Positions 7,417 to 15,428 of a stretch of 43,615 bases of DNA are shown in pieces. This DNA comes from Bacillota bacterium (GTDB taxonomy: Bacteria > Bacillota > Clostridia > Christensenellales > Aristaeellaceae): positions 1 through 43,615 of the forward strand of contig JAEXCG010000124.1 of NCBI GenBank assembly GCA_023402355.1, given 5' to 3'. Positions within the stretch are counted from its first letter, which is position 1; each line of letters begins with the position of its first letter. A program made the position numbers and the translations under genes. A model generated the notes under the pieces. That model did not search any database. It was not told the DNA's origin and saw only the letters and a list, made by a program, of their open reading frames with translations.

Positions 7417-9054
7417 ATGAGCAGAACCATCGGCATCGACCTTGGCACCACGAACAGCTGCGTCGCCGTCATCGAGGGCAGCGACCCGGTCGTCATTCCC
7501 GGCCCGGAGGGCGGACGGACGACGCCGTCCGTCGTCGCCTTCACCAAGGACGGGCAGCGGCTCGTCGGCCAAATCGCCAAGCGTCAGGCCGTCACCAACA
7601 GCGAACGCACCATCCAGTCGATCAAGCGCGAAATGGGAACCGACCGCCGCGTCAAGATCGACGGGCACGCGTATACCCCGCAGGAAATTTCCGCGATGAT
7701 CCTGCAAAAATTAAAGGCGGATGCGGAAGACTACCTGGGGGAATCCGTCACGCAGGCGGTCATCACCGTGCCCGCTTACTTCACGGACGCGCAGCGTCAG
7801 GCGACGAAGGACGCCGGACGGATCGCGGGGCTCACCGTTCAGCGCATCATCAACGAGCCGACCGCCGCCGCGCTCGCCTACGGCATCGACAAGGAAACCG
7901 CGCAGAAGGTCATGGTCTACGACCTGGGCGGCGGCACGTTCGACGTGTCCATCCTGGACATCAACCAGGACGTCATCGAGGTGCTCGCGACCGCGGGCAA
8001 CAACCGCCTGGGCGGCGACGACTTCGACCAGTGCGTCAGCGATTATCTGATTTCCGAGTTCAAGCGCACGGAGCGCATCGACCTTCGCCGCGACCCCACC
8101 GCGCTCGAGCGCGTGCGCGACGCCGCCGAAAAGGCGAAGATCGAGCTTTCCGGCACGCAGTCCACGAGCGTCAACCTGCCCTTCCTGACGGCGGGCAAGG
8201 ACGGCCCCAAGCACATGGAAATCACGCTGACCCGCGCGAAGTTCAACGAGCTGACGGCGCACCTCGTCGAACAGACGATGGGGCCCGTGCGGCAGGCGAT
8301 TCAGGATGCGGGGCTCTCCGTTTCCGACATCGCCAAGGTGCTGCTCGTCGGCGGTTCCAGCCGCATCCCCGCGGTGCAGGAGGCGGTGCGCCGCTTTACG
8401 GGCAAGGAGCCTTTCAAGGGCATCAACCCTGACGAGTGCGTCGCGATGGGCGCGGCGCTGCAGGGCGGCGTGCTCGCGGGCGAAGTGAAGAGCCTGCTGC
8501 TGCTGGACGTGACGCCGCTCTCCCTGGGCATCGAGACGGTGGGCGACATGTTCGCCAAGGTCATCGACCGAAACACCACCCTGCCCGTCCGCCAGAGCCA
8601 GATCTTCACCACCGCCGCGCCCTTTCAGTCGTCGGTGGAGATCAACGTGCTGCAGGGCGAGCGCATGATGGCCTCGCAAAACAAGTCGCTCGGCAAGTTC
8701 AAGCTGACCGGCATCCGCCGCGCGCCGCAGGGCGTGCCGCAGATCGAGGTGACGTTCAGCATCGACGCGAACGGCATCGTCAGCGTCTCCGCCAAGGATT
8801 TGGGCACCGGCAAGCAGCAGGAGATCACCATCACCGGCTCCTCCAACATGAGCCAGGCTGAAATCGACCGCGCGGTGCGGGATGCGCAGGCGTATGCCGC
8901 CGAGGATCAGCGGCGAAAGGAAGAAGCCGAGCGGCAGTACCGCAGCGGAGCCACCGCAGCGGCGGCTCCGGACGACGCCCCGGCCGACGGCGCCGAGGAC
9001 GCGGAATTTACGCCCAAGGACGACGGCGCCGCAGGCGGCGGGCAAAAGGAGTAA
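7417..9054 (+). CDS. Hsp70/DnaK paralogue lacking the helical lid
   Basis: This 545-residue Hsp70 has a full nucleotide-binding domain (GIDLGTTNSCVAV at the N-terminus, VYDLGGGTFDVS, LLVGGSSRIPAVQEAV), the linker LLLLDVTPLSLGIET near residue 358 and a complete beta substrate-binding domain (VLQGER, GVPQIEVTFSIDANGI, VSAKDLGTGK). After SQAEIDRAVRDAQ near 478, only a short helix (AEDQRRKEEAERQYRS) remains before an Ala/Asp/Gly-rich tail with EDAEFTPKDD. Bacterial DnaK is usually 610-640 residues, so most of the lid is absent while the DAEF tail motif is kept. The start at 7417 is set by AGGAGG at 7401-7406 and the canonical Hsp70 N-terminus; an upstream in-frame ATG at 7324 would add an atypical 31-residue leader. 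It is followed after 3 bp by the DUF5685 gene. It is probably a specialised paralogue, with the general DnaK encoded elsewhere. Confidence 0.92.
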   Translation: MSRTIGIDLGTTNSCVAVIEGSDPVVIPGPEGGRTTPSVVAFTKDGQRLVGQIAKRQAVTNSERTIQSIKREMGTDRRVKIDGHAYTPQEISAMILQKLKADAEDYLGESVTQAVITVPAYFTDAQRQATKDAGRIAGLTVQRIINEPTAAALAYGIDKETAQKVMVYDLGGGTFDVSILDINQDVIEVLATAGNNRLGGDDFDQCVSDYLISEFKRTERIDLRRDPTALERVRDAAEKAKIELSGTQSTSVNLPFLTAGKDGPKHMEITLTRAKFNELTAHLVEQTMGPVRQAIQDAGLSVSDIAKVLLVGGSSRIPAVQEAVRRFTGKEPFKGINPDECVAMGAALQGGVLAGEVKSLLLLDVTPLSLGIETVGDMFAKVIDRNTTLPVRQSQIFTTAAPFQSSVEINVLQGERMMASQNKSLGKFKLTGIRRAPQGVPQIEVTFSIDANGIVSVSAKDLGTGKQQEITITGSSNMSQAEIDRAVRDAQAYAAEDQRRKEEAERQYRSGATAAAAPDDAPADGAEDAEFTPKDDGAAGGGQKE

Positions 9055-9057
9055 ACC

Positions 9058-9903
9058 ATGTTCGGTTATATCGCGGTCAACCGTGCGGAGCTGTCCGACG
9101 CGGACTTCGCGCGCTACCGCGCATTTTACTGCGGCTTGTGCCGCGCGCTTTCGCGTCGCCACGGCCAGATCGGCCGCCTGACGCTGACCTACGACATGAC
9201 GTTCCTGTACATGCTCTTAAGCTCTTTATACGAGCCGGACGAGCGTTGTATCCCGGCGCGCTGCGCGCTGCACCCTCTCAAGCGTCACGACTTCATCGAA
9301 AACGCCGTGGCCGATTATGCCGCGGACATGAACGTCCTGCTCGCCTATCACAAGTGCCGCGACAACTGGCAGGACGACAAAAGCCTCGGCGCCGCGGCGG
9401 AAGGAAAGATTCTGCAAAAGGCCTACCGGCGCGTCGAGCGGGACTGGCCGGAAAAGTGCGCGGTGGTCGCGGCGTGCCTTGAGCGCACGGCGAAGCTGGA
9501 GAACGAAAAATCGACCGACGTGGACGCGCTCGCCAACGAAACGGGGCGCATGCTCGGCGAAGTGCTCTGCTTTAAAGACGACATCTGGGGGCCGGGTCTT
9601 CGCGCGATGGGCGAGGCGCTTGGGCGCTTTATATACCTGATGGACGCCTACGACGACCTGCCGGAGGACGAGCGGAAGGGGCGATACAACCCGCTCGCCG
9701 GGCTGCGTGCGCAGGACGATTACGAGGATTTTTGCCGCCAGATGCTGACCATGATGATCGCGGACTGCACGCAGGAATTTGAAAAGCTGCCCCTCGTTCA
9801 GGACATCGGCCTGTTGCGTAACGTCCTGTATTCGGGCGTCTGGTGCAGGTACGCCCTCATCCAGCAAAAGCGCAGCGGAAAGGAGCAGGAGAACCATGGA
9901 TGA
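9058..9903 (+). CDS. DUF5685 family protein, Hsp70-linked
   Basis: This is a 281-residue, mostly helical cytoplasmic protein without signal or membrane segment. It opens with MFGYIAVNRAEL, has a CGLC pair (C25, C28) in a YRAFYCGLCRAL context, TLTYDMTFLYMLLSSLYEP, an ADMNVLLAYHKCRDNWQDDK segment and a late acidic motif DAYDDLPEDERKGRYNPL near residue 196. These match my recollection of DUF5685, for which no function is established. The paired acidic motifs (YDMTF, AYDDLPED) superficially recall all-alpha metal-binding enzymes such as prenyl synthases, but this is only a resemblance. The gene is 3 bp from the dnaK-like stop and overlaps the J-protein gene by 8 bp, so it probably works with this chaperone pair. 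Confidence 0.82.
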   Translation: MFGYIAVNRAELSDADFARYRAFYCGLCRALSRRHGQIGRLTLTYDMTFLYMLLSSLYEPDERCIPARCALHPLKRHDFIENAVADYAADMNVLLAYHKCRDNWQDDKSLGAAAEGKILQKAYRRVERDWPEKCAVVAACLERTAKLENEKSTDVDALANETGRMLGEVLCFKDDIWGPGLRAMGEALGRFIYLMDAYDDLPEDERKGRYNPLAGLRAQDDYEDFCRQMLTMMIADCTQEFEKLPLVQDIGLLRNVLYSGVWCRYALIQQKRSGKEQENHG

Positions 9904-10579
9904 CCCTTATCGCGTACTGGGCGTATCCCCGACGGCCACGGACGACGAAGTCAAGACCGCTTACAGGAAGCTCGCCCGTAAATATCACCCGGACCTGAAC
10001 GGCGGTTCTCCTGAGGCCGAAGCCAAGATGAAGGAGATCAACGAAGCCTATTCCCTCATCACGAAGATGCGCCGCGAGGGGACGAGCTACAACGGCGGCA
10101 GCCAGGGATACGGCGGCCAGCAGGGATATGGAAACCCCTTTGGCGGCGGCTACAATCCCTTCGGGAACGGCCCGTACGGGAATTACGGCGGCTACCAGCG
10201 CGAGCAGCAGTCCTCCGAACTGAACGCCGCGCGCAATTACATCCTGTCCGGCTATTATCAGGAAGCGCAGAACGTGCTGAACGGCATCTCGAACCACAAC
10301 GCCGCGTGGTACTACCTCAGCGCGCAGGCCAGCTACGGCCTGGGCAACCGCGTCGCCGCGCTCAACTACGCGCGTCAGGCCGCGCAGATGGAACCGGGGA
10401 ATTACGAATACCGCCAGTTCCTTTCACAGCTTGAAAACGGCGGCAGCGCCTATCAGGAATACGGCAGGCAATTTCACATGCCGACCGGCATGTGCTCCGA
10501 TCCGTGCTCGACCTGCCTGTTGATCAACCTTTTTTGCAACTGCTGCTGCCCCTGCGGGGTCAGAGGTTTTTACTGCTGA
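9896..10579 (+). CDS. J-domain protein with TPR-like region and Cys-rich tail
   Basis: This 227-residue protein starts with a J domain (residues 1-62; HPD at 31-33 in a KLARKYHPDLNGG context), the part of Hsp40 that stimulates Hsp70 ATPase. A Gly/Tyr/Asn-rich linker (about 66-103) follows, then a helical repeat region at about 107-175 (YILSGYYQEAQNVLNGI, AWYYLSAQASYGLGNRVAAL) that resembles two TPR units. The tail has nine Cys in 28 residues, including CNCCCPCG, and ends in FYC. There is no DnaJ zinc finger or C-terminal substrate domain, so it is not canonical DnaJ. The ATG at 9896 overlaps the DUF5685 stop and gives the exact J-domain start; upstream codons in this frame are not J-domain-like. 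It most likely partners the lidless Hsp70. Confidence 0.88.
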   Translation: MDDPYRVLGVSPTATDDEVKTAYRKLARKYHPDLNGGSPEAEAKMKEINEAYSLITKMRREGTSYNGGSQGYGGQQGYGNPFGGGYNPFGNGPYGNYGGYQREQQSSELNAARNYILSGYYQEAQNVLNGISNHNAAWYYLSAQASYGLGNRVAALNYARQAAQMEPGNYEYRQFLSQLENGGSAYQEYGRQFHMPTGMCSDPCSTCLLINLFCNCCCPCGVRGFYC

Positions 10580-10624
10580 TACACAAAAAAGATGCTTAAA
10601 AGCACCCTTTTTGTGTATCAACTT
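10577..10624. terminator. terminator after the chaperone operon
   Basis: TGATACACAAAAA (10577-10589) pairs with TTTTTGTGTATCA (10608-10620), with an inner TGCT/AGCA pairing and loop. The J-protein stop codon is the first base triplet of the stem. It probably ends the + operon and may also serve the convergent alkC-like gene. Confidence 0.8.
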
Positions 10625-10685
10625 TTCATCTTTTGCCATCAAAGACGGCGATCTGCCAAATCGTATCAACCGACAGAAGGAACGC

Positions 10686-11780
10686 TCATTTCGTCAACTC
10701 AAAATTTAGTTTCCCGCATTCCTCGCCATTGACGAGCAGCGCTATCGCGTGCGTCCCTAGATCGTACTTTCGGGCGCTCTCCTCCGTAAAGGAGTGCTTT
10801 TTGGTATAGAATCTGCTTTCATTCTCCTTGAGCAAGCCCTCGGAAATTCGAAAAATCTTTCGGCTGTAGCTCCCGTTGGACTTTGCAAAGTCGATGCCGT
10901 ACTCCAGACGCACCTTTGCCGCTTTTCTGGCTGTAATGCCAAAAGAAAAAACAAGGTCGTTTCCAACTGAAACGAATGCATTCGCCAAGACAAAATCCTC
11001 AACATCGACGGTTGCCGCGTCGGTGAATCCAAAGATGTCCAGTACATCGCGATTGCCCGCTTTCAGCAGCGTTCTGCACCCCTGCTTTACGATCCAGTCG
11101 GTGTAGGCGTGCTTGCCCACCCACTCCCCGGCGAGCCTTACGACGATATCCGGGCGCGTTTTGGAAATGTCGTTCAGATTGTTCGCGACACTCCTGCGCA
11201 CGTAAAGCGACGGGTCTTCCTTCAGTTGTTCCAGTATCGGCAAAATCGGAGCCGGGTCCTTTTTAAAACGGGGCAATGCCCGCGCCCATGGCAGCGCCGG
11301 ACGGCAGCCCTCACAGGCGAGCCTTCGGACGCATTCCCGCTCATCTTTAGACCACGCGTACATCTGCGCCATCATGCGTTCCTCGTGGTCGATGATAAAC
11401 GGCCTGACGGCAAACTCTGCCGATGCATAGGGGGTAAACCTCGCCAAAGCGCCCATCGACAGCTCCCAATTCGATTCATCCCGTCCGTAAAGCTCGACAT
11501 AGGCCGGAAAGAATCCGCCAAAGCCCTCCTGCCACGTGCCATAGTGCATGACCACGCCGTCGATCAGCCGAATGGCCTCCCCGTAGTCCGGCGGCAGGTA
11601 CTTGCCAAGGTTTTCCGCGATCCTGTAGACCTGATCCTTCAACTCCAAGCCGTTCCAGGTTTTATCCAATATGGATTCCACAAACGCTTCGACTTGAAAG
11701 GGCGCGTAGACGGATTGTATGTCCAATGCGAGCTTTTGAAGCGATTCCTGGTTGTACAGGTCTTTTCTGAGGCCTGACAT
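10686..11780 (-). CDS. AlkC-type DNA glycosylase with C-terminal Ig-like domain
   Basis: This is a 364-residue protein of the DNA alkylation repair HEAT-like superfamily, whose AlkC/AlkD members remove alkylated bases. The helical repeats run to about residue 250, with motifs such as WELSMGALARFTPYASAEFAVRPF and LYVRRSVANNLNDISKTRPD. The final 100 residues (from about FVLANAFVSVGNDLVFSF) are beta-rich and fit the Ig-like domain described for AlkC proteins. AlkD lacks that domain, which favours AlkC. The start at 11780 follows GGGAGGAGG; an upstream in-frame start at 11915 would add 45 unrelated residues running into the neighbouring gene. It lies 83 bp downstream of the LTA-synthase-like gene on the same strand and may share its transcript. 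No Ada-type regulator is nearby. Confidence 0.82.
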   Translation of the reverse strand: MSGLRKDLYNQESLQKLALDIQSVYAPFQVEAFVESILDKTWNGLELKDQVYRIAENLGKYLPPDYGEAIRLIDGVVMHYGTWQEGFGGFFPAYVELYGRDESNWELSMGALARFTPYASAEFAVRPFIIDHEERMMAQMYAWSKDERECVRRLACEGCRPALPWARALPRFKKDPAPILPILEQLKEDPSLYVRRSVANNLNDISKTRPDIVVRLAGEWVGKHAYTDWIVKQGCRTLLKAGNRDVLDIFGFTDAATVDVEDFVLANAFVSVGNDLVFSFGITARKAAKVRLEYGIDFAKSNGSYSRKIFRISEGLLKENESRFYTKKHSFTEESARKYDLGTHAIALLVNGEECGKLNFELTK

Positions 11781-11863
11781 GCGGCTGCCTCCTCCCACGG
11801 TGAGCGATTCGGACGCGCCTGCGCTAATGCGGACGCATTCCGCCCTCCAATCTCCGCCCGTTC

Positions 11864-13654
11864 TCAATTCATCTTTTCGCTGTATTTTTCCCCGTACAGC
11901 CGGTCGTATTGGCACAGGCGGATCGCGTCAAACGTCCGTTTCGCGCTCTCCGACGCGTCGGGCTTCCATTTAAAACGCCCCGCTTCAAAGACCAGCGCGT
12001 CGTTGGAATCCGGGATTCCCTCCGCGCTCATCCGCGTAAGATAGGCGTCCATCGGCACGTTCGCCATCCGCAGCGCAAACGCGCCCAGCCGATAGGAAGA
12101 CATCACCCCCGGCAGTTCCACGTCAAGACCGTAATTGTTGTAGACGAGCAGCGGCGTGCTGTAAAGGCGCCCATAGCGCTGCGCATCGGCCTCATAAGCC
12201 GACGTATCCACCCCGAAGAGCGAGAGGTTCGGCGCGTGATCCCCCCATAGCACGAGGATCACGGGCCGCTTCTGGCGTTCAAAGTAGGTAATCAACTTCT
12301 TGAGCGCCGCGTCGCTTTCCCGCACCAGGCTCGCATACGTCTCGAGCTGCGCGCGCGTCTGTGGCTCCTGCGTCTCGTCGGTTGAACGGATGCTGCCCGC
12401 GCCCGCCCACTCAAAGTCGTATTCGCCGTGATTCTGGATGGTGACGACGTGCGCAAAAAACGGCTTTTGCTTGTTGCGGTGTTCGTAGCGCTCGATCAGC
12501 TCGTCGTACAGGCAGTCGTCCGTCACCTGCCAGGAAATGCGCCTAAGCGGCTGGGCCATGTCGTCCTCAAAGGCCATGTCGTCAAAGCCCATCTGGGCGT
12601 ACACGCGGTCGCGCTCGTAAAACGTGCGCGTATAGGGGTGCAGGGCCAGCGTATAGTAGCCGCTGGCTTTAAGCGCGCTGACGACGCTCGCCGCCCCCTG
12701 CAGCGGCACGGTTTGATAGGCCATGCCGACCGAATTGCGCGCCGGATAGCCTGTAAGCACCTCGTACTCCACCTGACAGGTGTTCCCTCCGTAGGAGGGC
12801 GAAAGCATTTGAGCGCCCGCGTACGTCGCCTGGCAGGCCTTAAGATAGGCGAGCGGGTCCTCCGTCAGCGAGATTTCGTCGATGTTCTGCAGGTCGTACA
12901 GCGTCTCGTTCATGATGAAGAAGATGTCGGGCAGCGTGCTCTGCGCCCCATCCAGCTCTGGTTTCGGGAGCGCATTCAGAGCCTCCCGTACGGATTCCTC
13001 CGAGTACCCCTCCGGCTCCTCCGGCGGCAGCGGCATCGTCTTGATGAGCCCGGCGGCCAGCCCGTTCGTCTCGTAATAGTCCTGCGGGATGACCACCTCG
13101 GCCGTGCCCGTCATGCGCGCAATGCGGTCCGGCAGGCCCTGCGCCGCGAAGATCGTCGCGGAAGCCATCAGGGCGCAGAGCACCGCGCGAAGGGCCAAAT
13201 GGATGCGTATCCTGCGCCTGCGCATCAGCAGCACGAGCGCGATGCAGACGGCGATGCAGGCGATCAGCGGGACCGTGGGGATCAACTGAAAGTGATCGGT
13301 GATCTGCACGGCCTCCTTGACGAGCAGCACGTCGCCAAACTGAAACACGTCGCCCTTGAGCAGCAGCTTATAGTACTGCACGCCCGCGCAGGTCAGCGTC
13401 AGCGCCGCCGTCACGCCGAAGGCGGAGGACATGCGCCTCGCCAGGCAGAGAAACGTCAAAAAGGTACAGGCAATCAGCCCGGCGCTGCAGACAAAAGCGC
13501 CCGGCGCCGCGACGATCCATTGAAACGCCTGTGAGAATCCGTCGCGCGCGATGGCCTCGGCCATATATTCCAGCACCGCGCCGCAAAAGATGGAGACGAG
13601 AATTGCGGACGTCATGTCCGCAGCCCCCGGCAGGCGCTTTTTGCTTTCGCTCAT
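11864..13654 (-). CDS. LTA synthase family membrane sulfatase
   Basis: This is a 596-residue protein. Residues 1-175 hold about five membrane segments (for example around 15-33, 48-71, 77-95, 127-144 and 155-172), followed by an extracellular sulfatase-fold domain. FFIMNETLYDL (E250) and SYGGNTCQVEYEVLTG (T292 is the expected catalytic nucleophile) match LtaS-type enzymes, as do VVTIQNHGEYDF and the metal-binding WGDHAP near residue 470. LtaS enzymes transfer glycerol phosphate onto lipid anchors; relatives add phosphoglycerol or phosphoethanolamine to other glycans, so the exact acceptor is uncertain. It supports a single-membrane cell plan. The start is the ATG preceded by AGAGGA. Its promoter was not confidently located in the 220 bp upstream. 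Confidence 0.9.
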   Translation of the reverse strand: MSESKKRLPGAADMTSAILVSIFCGAVLEYMAEAIARDGFSQAFQWIVAAPGAFVCSAGLIACTFLTFLCLARRMSSAFGVTAALTLTCAGVQYYKLLLKGDVFQFGDVLLVKEAVQITDHFQLIPTVPLIACIAVCIALVLLMRRRRIRIHLALRAVLCALMASATIFAAQGLPDRIARMTGTAEVVIPQDYYETNGLAAGLIKTMPLPPEEPEGYSEESVREALNALPKPELDGAQSTLPDIFFIMNETLYDLQNIDEISLTEDPLAYLKACQATYAGAQMLSPSYGGNTCQVEYEVLTGYPARNSVGMAYQTVPLQGAASVVSALKASGYYTLALHPYTRTFYERDRVYAQMGFDDMAFEDDMAQPLRRISWQVTDDCLYDELIERYEHRNKQKPFFAHVVTIQNHGEYDFEWAGAGSIRSTDETQEPQTRAQLETYASLVRESDAALKKLITYFERQKRPVILVLWGDHAPNLSLFGVDTSAYEADAQRYGRLYSTPLLVYNNYGLDVELPGVMSSYRLGAFALRMANVPMDAYLTRMSAEGIPDSNDALVFEAGRFKWKPDASESAKRTFDAIRLCQYDRLYGEKYSEKMN

Positions 13655-13844
13655 GTAAATGTATCCTCTGCTTTACAGTGTAATGGGCCTCTACCTATAT
13701 AGACGAAACAGAGCGCCCATCCGCTCATGATGCTTTCATGATTTTATCAGAGTTTCGTCTTGCCGCGTCCTATTGTAGCCAAATCCCGCGGCAAACGCAA
13801 GCGCTCTTCATGTTTTAAAATGGCTGTCCGTCCGTTTAAGCGCC

Positions 13845-13867
13845 AAAAACCGCCGGTTACCCGGCGG
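13845..13867 (-). terminator. terminator of the M20 peptidase gene
   Basis: CCGCCGG (13850-13856) and CCGGCGG (13861-13867) form a 7-bp stem with a 4-nt loop. On the minus strand it is followed by TTTTT, 9 bp behind the peptidase stop. Confidence 0.85.
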
Positions 13868-13876
13868 CTTATACGG

Positions 13877-15292
13877 TTATTTCTTTCCGGCGACCAGCGG
13901 CGCAAGGCGGATCAGCGCCTGCACATAAATCGCGAGGCTGCGCTTGAAGGACGGCACGTGCAGCGCTTCGTCGGGCTGGTGCGCGCCGCCGTGTCCGGGC
14001 GGCAGGATCGAGGCGAGCCCCGCGCCAGCGCCCGGCATGGATGCGCCGAACGTCACCGCGCGCGGCAGCACGTGCGAATACGTGCCGCCGCCCATGACGA
14101 ACGCCTCCCGCATGTCCCCCGTCTCCTCGCGGTAGACGTCCATCATGCAGCGAACGAGCGGGTCCTCCCTGTCGATGTAAAACGCCTCCCGAGACGACGT
14201 CTCGCTCACCGCAAGGTCATGCGCGGATGCAAAGGCGCGAACGCGCTCGTCCACCTGAGCGCCCGACAGCATGCGCGGAAAACGGCTGTCCAGCGAAAGC
14301 GTCATGCGTCCGTCCTCCGCCTTGAGCATGCTGCCCACGAGCGTCAGCGGCCCGAAGACCGGGTCGTCGACGTTCAGCCCGCAGGCGCCGCCGAAGTCGT
14401 CCTCCATCAAGAGCGCGAGCGCCTCGACGGCCTCCTGGTCCTGCGCGCCGAGCACCTTGGCGTCCCGCAGCGCGAAGAGCAGCCGGCGCACCGCGTTGTC
14501 CGCCCCCTGCGGGAACGCCGCATGGCCGCTCTTTCCCTTCGCGTGCACGCGAACGCCGCCCTCGCAGGGCTCCGTCCAGACGTCCGGGGTGCCGCAAAGC
14601 CCTTCGAGGATCGCCTCCTCCCGCAAGCCCGAAATCTCGACCCACGCGTGATCCGGGATGAGGTTCGGCGCCTGCCCGCCGGAGCATGCGCGGATGTTCT
14701 TCACCTTCGCGCCGACCCAGGCGTTGTAGTGCCCCTTTTGCCCGTAACACACCGGGTAGTCGCAGTCCGCCACCAGCGTGAGCTCCGGCGCGTCGCCGTG
14801 CTGCGCAAAGTAGCGCATGTCCTCCATTCCCGTCTCCTCGGAGGTGCCCATCAGCAGCCTGACGCCGCACGGCAGGTCGACGTTCAGATCCCGCAGGCAC
14901 TTCATCGCGTAGAGCCCCAGCACGGCGGAGGCCTTGTTGTCCTGACTTCCCCGGCCGATCACGTACTCGCCCGCGCGCGTCATCGAAAAGGGCGGGTTGA
15001 TCCAATGCTCGCCCGCCGGCACGACGTCCAGGTGCGCGGCGATGCCGATCGCGGGGTGCGGCTGCCCCATCGACGCGACGCCGCAGTATCCGTCCACATC
15101 CCGCGTCTCAAAGCCCAGCTTTTTTGCAAGCGCCAGCCCTCTGTCGAGTGCCCGCCGGCATTCCGGCCCAAACGGCGCGCCGGGTGCAAAGGCGGCGCTG
15201 TCGCTCACGCTCGGCACCTCGATCAGGTGTGCGAGGCAGGACAGCATTTCCTCCTCGTGCGCGTCGATCCAGGCTGCAATTTTTTCTTTCAT
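13877..15292 (-). CDS. M20 family dipeptidase (PepV/Sapep-like)
   Basis: This 471-residue cytoplasmic metallopeptidase has the M20 metal ligands in order: AAHLDVVPAGEHW (H87, with catalytic D89), GRGSQDNKA (D118), GTSEETGMED (catalytic and metal Glu at 152-153), an Asp near 176 in LVADCDYP and a late His in GHGGAHQPDE. A lid or dimerisation domain sits between. The length and the HWINPPF segment fit the PepV/Sapep branch, which cleaves dipeptides and beta-Ala dipeptides. The start at 15292 is chosen because AAAGGAGAG lies just upstream and M20 similarity begins there; the frame is open further up to 15814 but overlaps the divergent MATE gene. It is monocistronic, ending at the terminator at 13845. 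Confidence 0.9.
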   Translation of the reverse strand: MKEKIAAWIDAHEEEMLSCLAHLIEVPSVSDSAAFAPGAPFGPECRRALDRGLALAKKLGFETRDVDGYCGVASMGQPHPAIGIAAHLDVVPAGEHWINPPFSMTRAGEYVIGRGSQDNKASAVLGLYAMKCLRDLNVDLPCGVRLLMGTSEETGMEDMRYFAQHGDAPELTLVADCDYPVCYGQKGHYNAWVGAKVKNIRACSGGQAPNLIPDHAWVEISGLREEAILEGLCGTPDVWTEPCEGGVRVHAKGKSGHAAFPQGADNAVRRLLFALRDAKVLGAQDQEAVEALALLMEDDFGGACGLNVDDPVFGPLTLVGSMLKAEDGRMTLSLDSRFPRMLSGAQVDERVRAFASAHDLAVSETSSREAFYIDREDPLVRCMMDVYREETGDMREAFVMGGGTYSHVLPRAVTFGASMPGAGAGLASILPPGHGGAHQPDEALHVPSFKRSLAIYVQALIRLAPLVAGKK

Positions 15293-15323
15293 TCCGTCTC
15301 TCTCCTTTTCCGCCGCGGATGAA

Positions 15324-15352
15324 TTGACATTCGTCCGCGCATGTTGTATGAT
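15324..15352 (+). promoter_or_regulatory. promoter of the MATE exporter gene
   Basis: TTGACA (15324-15329), a 17-bp spacer and TATGAT (15347-15352) form a near-consensus sigma-A promoter. The leader contains a GCGCGGC/GCCGCGC hairpin (15356-15372) that may affect the transcript. Confidence 0.85.
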
Positions 15353-15428
15353 GATGCGCGGCTGCGCCGCGCAGTCTCCAACCGTCATCATTTCTAAGCG
15401 CCTTTGCGCGTTTGAGGGGGCAATAAAC

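Noticed and set aside
14997..15428. Upstream extension of the MATE gene
   Set aside because: It runs through the divergent peptidase gene and the MATE promoter; the MATE similarity begins at the GTG at 15429.
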